Below, one piece after another: positions 47,385-57,300 of a DNA stretch of 64,000 nucleotides. This DNA is from Calothrix sp. NIES-2098 (GTDB lineage: Bacteria; Cyanobacteriota; Cyanobacteriia; Cyanobacteriales; Nostocaceae): positions 4,028,001 to 4,092,000 of the forward strand of contig AP018172.1 of the NCBI GenBank assembly GCA_002368175.1, in the 5' to 3' direction. The position numbers were made by a program, and so were the translations under genes. Below the pieces are notes generated by a model that saw only the letters and a program-made list of their open reading frames with translations, ran no database searches and had not been told where the DNA came from. Each line of letters opens with the position of its first letter. The stretch's first letter is position 1.

Positions 47385-48929
47385 ATGGAAAGTTGGGGTT
47401 ACGCAAGGGTCAGCGGTGAGGAGCAGCAAACAGATAAAGGTGCGTTGCGTAAACAAATAGAACGCTTGCAAAATGCTGGATGTTCAAAAGTATACTGGGA
47501 TATTCAATCACGGACAACCGAAGTCAGGGAAGGACTACAACAATTAATTAATGACTTGAAGACGTCTGCAAAGGGTAAGGTAATATCTCTGCAATTCACC
47601 CGGATCGATCGCATTGGTTCATCATCAAAGTTGTTTTATTCATTGTTGGAAGTATTGCGTTCCAAAGGAATTAAGCTCATCGCTTTAGATCAAGGAGTCG
47701 ATCCAGACAGTTTGGGCGGAGAATTAACTATTGATATGTTGCTTGCTGCTGCCAAATTTGAGGTGAGAATGGTGACGGAGAGGTTAAAGAGCGAACGCCG
47801 TCATCGCGTCACCCAAGGGAAAAGTCACCGAGTTGCGCCATTAGGATACCGCATCCACAACGATAAATATGTCCGCGATCGCTCTCCATGCGTTTGCTTG
47901 TTAGAAGGGCGAAGAGAGTTAACTGTATCTGATGTAGCTAGATATATTTTCAATACTTTTTTTGAGTGCGGTTCTGTTGCGGCTACCGTTCGTAAATTGC
48001 ACTCAGATTTTGGCATAGAAACAAAAGCTTTTGATTGGAACAAGCCAGAGAAATCTTCACGAATTATCAGCGATGACGACTTAGATAAAATTGTCTTTAC
48101 ACCAGCTAAAGCTAACCACCCTTTGCGTTATCCTTGGTCTGGGTTGAGATGGTCAATTCCAGGTTTAAAAGCATTATTAGTCAACCCTGTTTATGCGGGA
48201 GGCTTGCCTTTTGATACTTATGTGAAATCAAAAGGTAAGCGCAAACATTTTGACGAGTGGAAAGTAAAATGGGGAACCCACGACGATGAAGCTATCATTA
48301 CCTGCGCCGAACACGAACAAATAAAACAAACGATCCGCAGTAATCGCCATAACCGATGGGCTTCCAGAGAAGATAACGAAATCAACCCATTTTCTAATTT
48401 AATCAAATGCGCTCAATGCGGAGGTTCAATGACGCGCCATGCAAAACGAGTAGATAAGCAGGGACAAGCTATCTATTATTTTCAGTGCCGTTTGTATAAA
48501 GCTGGCAACTGTAGCAATAAAACTATGATTTCATCAAAAATATTAGATATCCAAGTTGTAGATTTATTGGCACAGGAAGCCGAACGGTTAGCGAACTTGG
48601 TAGAAACAGATGAGCCAATTATTATAGAGGAACCCCCAGAAGTCAAAACTCTCCGCGCATCACTGAATAATCTGGAAACCTTGCCACCAAGTTCAGCCAT
48701 CGAACAAATCAAAAATGACCTCAAAGAACAAATTGCGATCGCACTGGGAGCAATCAATAATACGTCCAGAGAATCGTTGATTGCTAAGGAACGCATTATC
48801 CGGGCTTTTGCTAATAAAAGTTACTGGCAAGGACTTGCAGCTCAAGATAAAAGAGCAATCCTCAATGGTTGCGTTAAAAAAATATGTGTAGATGGTAACT
48901 TCGTTACAGCAATTGAGTATCGTTACTAA
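47385..48929 (+). CDS. xisF: fdxN element site-specific recombinase (large serine recombinase)
   Basis: This is a 514-residue large serine recombinase from the ATG at 47385; that length equals PCC 7120 XisF as I recall it. A TTG 18 bases upstream is less likely. The N-terminal resolvase domain has the catalytic Ser in Y-A-R-V-S-G-E-E-Q (near residue 10), then a recombinase domain with N-P-V-Y-A-G-G near 272 and a zinc ribbon (C-A-Q-C-G-G-S-M ... C-R-L-Y-K-A-G-N-C) near 345-380. It starts 48 bp inside the element from the TATTC core, reading inward. It should excise the element from fdxN during heterocyst differentiation. The helper genes xisH and xisI are not seen in the window. Confidence 0.92.
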   Translation: MESWGYARVSGEEQQTDKGALRKQIERLQNAGCSKVYWDIQSRTTEVREGLQQLINDLKTSAKGKVISLQFTRIDRIGSSSKLFYSLLEVLRSKGIKLIALDQGVDPDSLGGELTIDMLLAAAKFEVRMVTERLKSERRHRVTQGKSHRVAPLGYRIHNDKYVRDRSPCVCLLEGRRELTVSDVARYIFNTFFECGSVAATVRKLHSDFGIETKAFDWNKPEKSSRIISDDDLDKIVFTPAKANHPLRYPWSGLRWSIPGLKALLVNPVYAGGLPFDTYVKSKGKRKHFDEWKVKWGTHDDEAIITCAEHEQIKQTIRSNRHNRWASREDNEINPFSNLIKCAQCGGSMTRHAKRVDKQGQAIYYFQCRLYKAGNCSNKTMISSKILDIQVVDLLAQEAERLANLVETDEPIIIEEPPEVKTLRASLNNLETLPPSSAIEQIKNDLKEQIAIALGAINNTSRESLIAKERIIRAFANKSYWQGLAAQDKRAILNGCVKKICVDGNFVTAIEYRY

Positions 48930-49074
48930 GCAGTTTTGTGTATAGGCTTTGTTTCCTAATATTTGCCTCAGAAATGCTTAGATTCTCATCAGTATTTCCA
49001 CAAAGTACCATTACATTAGATCCCACTGCCTAGACTGTGCCTTCTACTCCTACAGAAACAGTATCGAACCCACT

Positions 49075-49683
49075 ATGTCATACAGCGATTTTAAAACTCT
49101 TGATAAAGCAATTAACGACTTAAACCTTACTCTTAAGGAAAGTCATAACTTATTTGCTCAAGTTCCTCCAATCCAACCATCTCAACGATTGACAGAAGCT
49201 CTGGAAGAAACCCTAGAGCTAGCGACTAATATCAGTACCGAGAAGGCAAGGTCTGAATTAATTCTCACTCCGATTCTTCTAGAAGTTAGAAGAATATTTC
49301 AAGGCAGAATCGGTTATTTCTCAGGAATTTCATTTAACGTAGATGAAAATAGAGGACTCAATGGCGTATGTGATTTTATTCTTAGTGCTTCAGAAAATCA
49401 GTTGTTAATTACTGCTCCAGTTATGACAGTAGTTGAAGCCAAAGATAATGATATTAAGCTGGGTTTAGGACAATGCGTAGCTGAAATGGTAGCAGCCCAA
49501 GTCTTTAACGATCGCAAAGGGAAATCTCAGACAATATATGGCGTAGTATCAACTGGCACTCTGTGGAAGTTTTTAACCTTGGAAACACAAATCCTCACAA
49601 TTGACAGAACTGAATACTTTATTGCACAACTGGCAGAAATTCTGGGAATTTTAGCTGAACCATTTAGAAATTATTTTAGATGA
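49075..49683 (+). CDS. PD-(D/E)XK-like protein of unknown function
   Basis: This is a 202-residue protein with no named family that I recognise. It shows a nuclease-like pattern: S-E-L-I-L-T-P-I-L-L-E-V in a helix, then C-D-F-I-L at a strand, then V-V-E-A-K-D (E-x-K) about 20 residues later, and G-Q-C-V-A-E-M in the next helix. This is the order of a PD-(D/E)XK core. Similar small proteins are scattered in cyanobacterial genomes. It lies 145 bp after xisF in the same direction. XisH, the known fdxN helper, is also a small PD-(D/E)XK-like protein, but the sequence here is different. Confidence 0.7.
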   Translation: MSYSDFKTLDKAINDLNLTLKESHNLFAQVPPIQPSQRLTEALEETLELATNISTEKARSELILTPILLEVRRIFQGRIGYFSGISFNVDENRGLNGVCDFILSASENQLLITAPVMTVVEAKDNDIKLGLGQCVAEMVAAQVFNDRKGKSQTIYGVVSTGTLWKFLTLETQILTIDRTEYFIAQLAEILGILAEPFRNYFR

Positions 49684-49815
49684 CTGGTTTTGACGATCGC
49701 ACATCAAACAGAAACTCAAAATCCCCCTGGGATTATGCAACTTAAAGGCGGATCAACTTAACTGCTGATTTTATTGCTTGGAAATCCTTTAATTGAGGTT
49801 AAAGATCAATACAGT

Positions 49816-52047
49816 TTAAGTTAGAGATTTTGTGAGAAGACGACCATCCAAAACCAGGCTAAGTTGTCCATTGGCAAGAACACTAGTGCCTTGGATATAA
49901 GGAGCAACTGGGGTTGTTTCCCCTAGAGGATGAATCGCAGAGGATTGCTTGCCGATGATGCAATCTACTTCTAAAGCGCATAGTTTGTCTAAGTAACGAA
50001 ATACTAGTAATGGCTTATCCTGCTTGAAAGCATTTAGTGTATCTGTACTGTAAGGGGTAACTGGGCTGGGAAGGTGGTTAGGAGAAATCAGCACATCAGT
50101 TAGTAAGTGGATAGGGACGAGCATTTCTGTTGTTGGATGCTCGCGATCGCCACGCAGGAAGCCACTGGATCTGCTAGAAGACTGCAAAAATAACATGCGT
50201 CCCGCTTGAGTGTGGAGAATTTGTTCGGACTGGGATAGACAAATTTGCTCTACCGAATCGGCAACAAATGCATAGAGTCTGGAGTTGGCTTGACAGACAA
50301 TAAGTTGAGCAATTTTTTGCTCTAGGGGAATTTGCAGCGAGAAGGCTGTACCATGTCCAGCTTTAGACTTCAATACTATTCTTCCTTGAATAGCTGTTAA
50401 TTGCTTGCAAACTTCAGTTAATTCTGCTCCTAACTCTAAGGCAGCACGATCGCACAAAACAGATGAAACCTCTGGTTCAAGTATTAATTCAGTCACTGGT
50501 AAGATATCCCCTGGTTTTGTCAGGGCGAATCCTTGGGCTAAAGCTTGTTGATAGATTTGAGATAAGTTAAGTCCTGCGCCATCATCGCAGCCATCAATAA
50601 TTAGTTGATTTCCCTGCTGATAGATTTGAATTTCGATAATACCGTTGCTATTTTTACCTAGCTGTTGGCGTGTTTGGCAAGACTCGATACTTTGCTCTAG
50701 TAAATAGCAACTTATATGCAACAGCAGGACACGGAGGCGATCGCTAAACGTGCGATCGACTTGGATATCGCTAATTTGTAAATGTAGTCTAGCAGACTTA
50801 TCTTGTAGAGCTTGTAACTGAGACCAAAGCCGATGCAATGGTTCTAAGGCTGTTTTTAAAGGAATATTTGTAACTTTTTTAACTAAATCAGCAGAACGGT
50901 TAAGTAAATTTTCCTGGTGTACGAGTTCTTGTTTGAGTTGGTAACGATCGTTATTCAGGGAATGAACAGTTGATGCCACAAGAGACGCTTCAGCTAAAAC
51001 AGATTGCAAAGTACTGTACAACTGCTGAGAGCGAGAAGCAGCTAAAGGGGAAAGGGTATCTGAAATTGCTGCTAAACGTCCTGACCATTCCTGTAGATTA
51101 TCCAGCAGGCGTTGTAATCGTTTAACTTGTCGAAGTAACTGCCCGATGGTATGTTGCTGTTGTTCTTCCTGACAAGCTTGCTGATTATAGTTAATTAGTA
51201 ATGTTGCAAGGAGCGCGTTTAGTTGTTCGAGATGCTGAATATTGATTGGTGTGGCGGCTGGAATACTGGTTGCAACAAGGGTGGGAATGGATTCTTGTAA
51301 AGAGAGTGTATGGCGATCGCTCAAAGATTTAACTAGGGATGCTTCAGATATTTCAGCAGGCAGGAAAAAATCTCCCAACCAAGCCTGAAAATCTTCCTCC
51401 TCCAGGTTTGCTAGTTCCCCTACCTTAACGGGAAGCTTCTCAGTATCTACGTGAACAAAGATACTAAACTGGGGGTTAGTTTCACTTACTAGTTCTCTGT
51501 CAAGACTTTCTTCGTCTTTAACTATAACTTGCTCTGGTAGAGATGCAGAAGATTCTACCTCGTTCAAGGAATCGCCAAACTGAATAACTGGTTGATGTTC
51601 CTGCGGTTGCTCTACCGATGTCTCAAGGTGTGTATCCTGGGAATCCCTAAACTGTGCTTGCAGACGAGCAACAATAGCAGACATACGCTCTAGAATTTCT
51701 ACTTCGTCAATTTTCGAGGCTGTTAAAAATGCCATCAGCAGCATTTGTAAGCAATCTAATCCTTCCGACAACAAAGAGGCGACTGTGCCATCAATAGTTG
51801 CTCGATACTGATGCAAAAGCTGAAAAATCTCCCCTAGTGCCGCTGCAACTATAGCAATTGTATCTAGCTCGGCTGCTATGGCTATCGAATGCAGAGAGTC
51901 AGCAGCTTCCATGAGAGCCAAAGCTGTACCGGGGTTACTGTCTTTTGTATAGTTAGGCAACTCCTGCTCCAAGAACAGTAACAGATCGATCGCTTCTTCT
52001 AGAAAGCGATCGTTGTTCTGCGGTTGGGGGACAAAATCGGTACTCAT
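49816..52047 (-). CDS. CheA-like protein with degenerate kinase motifs (PtxH-like)
   Basis: This is a 743-residue protein with CheA order: an HPt-like N-terminus, dimerisation helices, an ATPase-like domain and a C-terminal CheW-like domain. Three key positions are changed relative to the canonical CheA at 54391. The HPt A-H-T-L-K-G is A-D-S-L-H-S (no phosphoaccepting His). The N-box R-N-A-F-D-H is C-Y-L-L-E-Q. The G2 box G-R-G-I-G-L is lost, although D-D-G-A-G-L is kept. It therefore cannot be a normal histidine kinase and may be a scaffold or regulator. It is the last gene of the phototaxis operon, 24 bp after the MCP-like gene. Confidence 0.85.
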   Translation of the reverse strand: MSTDFVPQPQNNDRFLEEAIDLLLFLEQELPNYTKDSNPGTALALMEAADSLHSIAIAAELDTIAIVAAALGEIFQLLHQYRATIDGTVASLLSEGLDCLQMLLMAFLTASKIDEVEILERMSAIVARLQAQFRDSQDTHLETSVEQPQEHQPVIQFGDSLNEVESSASLPEQVIVKDEESLDRELVSETNPQFSIFVHVDTEKLPVKVGELANLEEEDFQAWLGDFFLPAEISEASLVKSLSDRHTLSLQESIPTLVATSIPAATPINIQHLEQLNALLATLLINYNQQACQEEQQQHTIGQLLRQVKRLQRLLDNLQEWSGRLAAISDTLSPLAASRSQQLYSTLQSVLAEASLVASTVHSLNNDRYQLKQELVHQENLLNRSADLVKKVTNIPLKTALEPLHRLWSQLQALQDKSARLHLQISDIQVDRTFSDRLRVLLLHISCYLLEQSIESCQTRQQLGKNSNGIIEIQIYQQGNQLIIDGCDDGAGLNLSQIYQQALAQGFALTKPGDILPVTELILEPEVSSVLCDRAALELGAELTEVCKQLTAIQGRIVLKSKAGHGTAFSLQIPLEQKIAQLIVCQANSRLYAFVADSVEQICLSQSEQILHTQAGRMLFLQSSSRSSGFLRGDREHPTTEMLVPIHLLTDVLISPNHLPSPVTPYSTDTLNAFKQDKPLLVFRYLDKLCALEVDCIIGKQSSAIHPLGETTPVAPYIQGTSVLANGQLSLVLDGRLLTKSLT

Positions 52048-52071
52048 CGAAACTCCTGGTTTGTGACAATT

Positions 52072-53319
52072 CTATGGCTTCGACATTGATTTGAGGGTAC
52101 AAGCAGCGATGTCAGCGATCGCTCTAAATTGCTCCTGGATTTGCGCGATTGACTCCAGCCCAGCACTAATTTGGCGATCGCATGGTTCGATAGCAGAAGT
52201 AACGTCTGCTGTTGCCAGTTGGAGTTCTTGAAACCATTCCTCTATATTTAGGGTGCTTTCGCGGGCTTGATGGGAGAGAATTTCCACCTGTTCGGCAGCA
52301 GCTAGCAAACTTAGTTCTTGCTCGCTAGCTTTTGTTGCTTCTATGGCTGTATTCAGCGACAAAATCTGAATTTTGCTACTCAAGCCTTCCACAAGGCCAA
52401 CAAAGCCAGAAGCTTGCTGGCAAAATTCATTAAGGTATTGCAGCTGTTTATTTGTAAAAGCAACAGTATCTTGAATAGACATTAAATACTCGCGCTCTTG
52501 CTCGGCGATTTTTGCTCCTTCTTGTACGGCCTGGATCACCTGCTGCAATGGCACTAGTAACTGTGAGCGATCGCAGGATTCAACCTTTTCGGGAGGCGGT
52601 GACAGCTGTTGAGCAGGTGGAGCTACTATTTCAGCCGAGTGCAAGTTAATTGTCAACATCATTCCTACTTGTTGCAGCAAACTGCGCTCTGCTTCTTGCC
52701 ATTGTCGGGGTGCAAGGCAATGCTGAATAACTAACAAACCCCAGGGCTGTTGTTTGACAATCAAAGGTAAGCACAGACTCGCTTGCACCTGAAAACGTTG
52801 CCAAAATTGCTGTTGGCGCGGAGTTAATTCTAATACTTCAGTTGGGTTACTAAAATCAGGTTTAGTAACAAACAAATTTATCGGTAGGGATTGGTTGAGC
52901 AAGGATGTCCAACCCGGTTGTATAGCTTCAGCGATCGCTCGAGTGCGATTATCTTCCTCAAAACGATAAATCAGGACGCGATCGGCGTTGAGAACATCTC
53001 GAAGGGCGGTGACTGTAACCTCCAAAAGTGCGGTTTGGCCTTTTGCCTGCTGCATCTGCCGAGCAATTGTCGCCAGTTGTTCTCGCTGGAACTGAAAAGC
53101 CCTTTGCACATTGTCATCATTGCCACTGGGCGAAGAATTCGCCAAAGCTTGGATAAAAGCTTCGATTTGACTTACCTTGTGCTGCAATTGAGCGACCTTT
53201 GGCCCCTTAGCAGATTGAAAGACTGCTTTGAGTACAGCTACATTAGCCAAAATTTCTTCTATCTGGATTTGATTGTCAGGCTGGCTTTCAAAATTAGGGT
53301 TTAAAGTTGCGATCGTCAC
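52072..53319 (-). CDS. Soluble GAF-MCP-like protein with degenerate signalling tip (PtxG-like)
   Basis: This is a 415-residue protein without transmembrane segments. A GAF domain lies at about residues 105-235 (D-R-V-L-I-Y-R-F near 137) and lacks a canonical chromophore Cys-His. The C-terminal helical part aligns with the MCP signalling domain (L-N-T-A-I-E-A-T-K-A-S-E) but the tip motif G-x-G-F-A-V-V-A-D-E-V is missing. It is adjacent to a CheA-like protein that is also degenerate, so the two probably work together as a modified signalling pair in the phototaxis array. Confidence 0.85.
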   Translation of the reverse strand: MTIATLNPNFESQPDNQIQIEEILANVAVLKAVFQSAKGPKVAQLQHKVSQIEAFIQALANSSPSGNDDNVQRAFQFQREQLATIARQMQQAKGQTALLEVTVTALRDVLNADRVLIYRFEEDNRTRAIAEAIQPGWTSLLNQSLPINLFVTKPDFSNPTEVLELTPRQQQFWQRFQVQASLCLPLIVKQQPWGLLVIQHCLAPRQWQEAERSLLQQVGMMLTINLHSAEIVAPPAQQLSPPPEKVESCDRSQLLVPLQQVIQAVQEGAKIAEQEREYLMSIQDTVAFTNKQLQYLNEFCQQASGFVGLVEGLSSKIQILSLNTAIEATKASEQELSLLAAAEQVEILSHQARESTLNIEEWFQELQLATADVTSAIEPCDRQISAGLESIAQIQEQFRAIADIAACTLKSMSKP

Positions 53320-53348
53320 AGAAAACTCCTTGGCAGCATCAAGTTAAA

Positions 53349-54371
53349 TCAGTGGGTTTGCCATTGCAATGTCTGGGCGATCGCTTTGGTGTCTAAAATC
53401 CAGCGATCGCTTGGCAGAATACCTCGAACAAAATTTAGTAGTTTGTTGGGGGAAAAGTCGGTTGGTGCCGATTGTGTTTGCTGTAAATCCTGCCACTCTA
53501 CATCTAAGACATGAGCGACCAAAAACCCGACTACCTGATTTTGAAGCTCAACAACCAGAACTATTGGCTTTTCTGGTCGTGACTGTCGCTTAAAAAGCGG
53601 TGCATAACCAAGCAAATGTTCTAAGTCAACCAGCCGCAGCATCTGTCCTTGCCAATTATAGAAACCTAAAATCCAACTTGGTAAGGCCGGGGCTGGAGAA
53701 ATTTCTGAGCTAGCGATATGAATCGTGTCCACTACTGAGTGGAATGGTAGCAATCCACTTCCCCGATCGCCCAAGGAAAAACGCAGAAATCTTTGCCGTT
53801 GTTCGCATGATGTCAGTCCAGGCGCCAAGGTTGGGGTTGTTCCGGGCAACCCCAACTTATCAGCCAATATCTGGTTCATGCCTAGAAGCAGGACTTTGAG
53901 TGGTTCTTCATTTGGTGCTACAGACAAGACAGCCATGTGACTAACAAAGTTTAACTCCGCTACTTGCCGATAAGACCAAGGCACTGGACGCACAGCTGAC
54001 AAAGGAATATCGATTAAAGCAGGGGGCTTGTCCACAGGAATGCCACAAAGTTCTCCAGTCCGTGTTTGAGTCAGAAGTAAAAAGCGTCCTGAAGTGTCAA
54101 CCGCAGAAACTTGGTGCGTCTGTTGGATTTGTACTTGCGGAATTAACTTCTGGCGCAAGTCCACAATCGTAATAGTTTGCGCTCCCAGATCGACCATCCC
54201 GATCCCATTTTCAACCGTACTGCTAATAGGAGGACAAGCAATCACCTTGAGAACTGCACCAACTGGCAGGGCAAATAAATAGTCTGCGATCACAAAAACA
54301 ACGACTCGTAATGAGTCGCTCTCGCTCACAGTGCCAGATAATCGCTTAAACGGAAAGGGAGTGTTAAGCAT
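53349..54371 (-). CDS. Double CheW-domain adaptor (PtxF-like)
   Basis: This is a 340-residue protein with two CheW-like domains. The first spans about 20-150 (V-V-V-F-V-I-A-D-Y-L-F-A-L-P-V-G-A-V-L) and the second about 195-335 (R-F-L-R-F-S-L, I-L-G-F-Y-N-W-Q-G, L-V-D-L-E-H-L-L-G). CheW adaptors link MCPs to CheA. Duplicated CheW could bridge the canonical and degenerate receptor-kinase sets in this operon. It lies 20 bp after the CheA gene. Confidence 0.88.
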   Translation of the reverse strand: MLNTPFPFKRLSGTVSESDSLRVVVFVIADYLFALPVGAVLKVIACPPISSTVENGIGMVDLGAQTITIVDLRQKLIPQVQIQQTHQVSAVDTSGRFLLLTQTRTGELCGIPVDKPPALIDIPLSAVRPVPWSYRQVAELNFVSHMAVLSVAPNEEPLKVLLLGMNQILADKLGLPGTTPTLAPGLTSCEQRQRFLRFSLGDRGSGLLPFHSVVDTIHIASSEISPAPALPSWILGFYNWQGQMLRLVDLEHLLGYAPLFKRQSRPEKPIVLVVELQNQVVGFLVAHVLDVEWQDLQQTQSAPTDFSPNKLLNFVRGILPSDRWILDTKAIAQTLQWQTH

Positions 54372-54390
54372 AGCAGGTTACGGGTGGGGG

Positions 54391-57300
54391 CTAAGGGTTA
54401 TTAACCAGTTCGGCGATCGCGGCTAGGAAGTTCTGTTCGGAATAGGGTTTGGTCAGGTAAGCTTTTGCCCCTAGAGCTAAAGCTAATTGGCGGTGCTTCT
54501 GGCCGCTACGGGTAGTTAGCATCACCACAGGAATTCCCGACAAACGCTCGTCTTGGCGATGGTGTTCTAAGAACTCAAATCCATTCATCCGTGGCATTTC
54601 AATGTCACAAATTACTAGATTGACATCACCGTTTTGAAGCATTTGCGCGATCGCCTCTCGACCATCGCCTGCTTGCAACACTTGATAATCGGCTTTCTGG
54701 AGCGTCTGTACTAAACTTTGCCTTTGTACAACCGAATCTTCCACCACTAACACCGTCAGCCGGTTAGGTTGAGCAACGGCTGTATTAAGTTCGATTAGCT
54801 GTTGCTGCGGTTGCATTATCGTTAGCTCGGATTGCTGCCCCTCTAGAGTAAGAACAGGCTCAGGCGCAGGCAAGAGTTTAGTTGTCAGACTTGATGCCTG
54901 GGAAGTCGGCATCATATCTGTCTCCCAGGTTTGACGAACTAACTCCAACGGGTCAATGGTGAGGGTGAGACTACCATTTCCCAAGACACTGTAGCCTTGG
55001 ATGTAACTAGGTAAAGTCAGGACTCTACCGAGGGATTTAATAACTAATTCCTGCTCGACTAAAATCTGATCGACTTGCAAACACAGGTATTGCTGCTCTG
55101 TTTGCAACAATAGCAGAGGTTCGACGGTGTTCCGTTGTTTGACTGGAAAAGGACTGAGGGTTAAATTGTGGTCTTGGGTGAATAAAGGATATTTGTAATC
55201 CAGCAAATTGGCAAGCGGACGGATGGGAATTAGTTGCTGATGTTGCCCTTCTCCCCACTGCCAGAATTTTTGGATACCTTGACCGTGTAAAGATTGCTGG
55301 ACTTGAATCTGGTCTGGCTGCGGTAATAAAACCTGGCTAATTCCTTCAGACAGCAAGGCATAAGTGATACCTTGAGATTGGCAAACGAGCAAGCGTGCCG
55401 TTGTCAAGCTCAGGGGCAATTGCAGGATAAAGGTGGTTCCCTGCCCTGAAAGCGATCGCACCACAATCGAACCTTGTAAAGCTTGCAATTGCGTGCGAAC
55501 GACATCTAAGCCGATACCGCGACCAGATAACTCACCAATCTGGTTAGCGGTAGAAAAGCCCGGTTCAAATAATAACTCTGCTAGTTGGTCTTGTGAGGCA
55601 TAGGCGGCTTGTTCGGAAGTCAGCAGGTGTTTTTCTATACCTCGTTGGCGAATCGATTCCCAGTTCAAGCCTCGACCATCATCCCGTACCTCAATAGTAG
55701 TGCGGTTGCCTTGATGATAGGCTTGAATTGTAATTGTTCCGGTTTCTGGTTTACCCTGCTGTCTGCGGGTTTCTACTGATTCAATGCCATGATCGAAGGC
55801 ATTGCGAATCATGTGCAGCAAGGGATCGTATAACTGCTCGGAAATGGCTTTATCTACGAGTACCTTCGTGCCAGCAAGCTTGAGTTCAACAGGCTTATGA
55901 TAAGTTGCGACCATCTGTTGCAGGAGGCGGGGAAAGCGATTTAACACTGTTCCCAGTGGCACCATTCTGGCTTGCAGCAAATCTTCCTGCGCTCCTGAGA
56001 GCAATTGCTTGCGCTTTCCCAGACTAAAGCGAGATTGCTGAACTAAGGCATTAAAAGTCTCAATCCGTTCTCCTAATTGCACCATGTCTTCTGTGAGATT
56101 TTGCAGGAGAATGTGCAACTCGCTATAGCTATCCATTTCTAAGGCATCAAAATTAGATTGTGCCTGGGCAGTTGGGGAAGCACGGACAATTGAGCAGCGT
56201 GGGTATCGCTGCTTTGCGCGTTCGGGAAGCAGTTGTCGATCCGACCAAGTAGAAACTTTACTAAGTTGTTGTTGACAGTGCAAAAATTGTAGTAGAGTCT
56301 CTTGAGCTGCTTTGTGGATGTGATTAGATTGTAGGTTTTGTTGGTTTTCGTTGATTAGCAATTCCCCAATCGTATGGCTGAGGCGATCGAGTTGTTCGAT
56401 CGCTACTCGGATACTGGGAAGTGATGCCGATGACTGAACCTGGAGGCTTGGCGCTGGTGGTGGAGAGGCAGGCCGATCTGAGTCTGAGTAGCGGCAGGAT
56501 GTCTGTGAATCTCCTATCCAGATTGACTGTAAAATCCGATCTATAGCAGAGGGGGCTACTACCGAATCCTGAGAAATTGGTTCCAGTACCTCCGGTGCTT
56601 TCGCTACGGAATTATCAGTTCGCTTCGGGAAAAACGACCAAATTGATTCCGCTTCGCTCGCATTGAGGAGGGGGGATGGCTGATTCTCAGTTGTAGTCGT
56701 TTGGGCAGCGATGAAAACTGGCTGCCCTTGCGGTTGTGGAACAGGAGTAGTTAACCCTGCCCATGCTCGCAATTGTGGAGATATTTCTCCGCCTTGAGTG
56801 CGATCGCCTGCAAGTATTGCTGCTTGAGCTGCTTGAAAATTTTCTAAAGCCACCTGAGCGATTTGCAGTACTTTGTCTGGATGCGCTTTGAGCGCGTTGA
56901 GGGTCGCCTGGGCAATTTCTTCCAATCCAGATAAGCTATAAGATGCTGCTAGTTCGGCAAAAAATTCTGCTTGGGAGTTGAGTGTTGTTTGAATTTGTTG
57001 CGGATCTCGGCTTTGGATGTCAGCTGAGAGCTGGTGCAAATCCTGGGTTACACTCCCAGAAAAGATTGACTCTACCACATCAAAGCCAAGTTCTTCAGAA
57101 CTGGGAAGCGGAGCCTCACGACCAAAAAAGTCGCCTAGTTTATGTTGGAGTTGGGCGAAGATTGAGGCAGTTTTATCGAGTATTTCTGCCTCATTGTAGG
57201 ATAAACCCATTAAGGTTGCGCTCAATGGAGTTCGCAAGCACTCATAAGCATCTAGAAGCAAAGCACCCAATTCTGGATCGATTTCCAACTCTTGAGGGTA

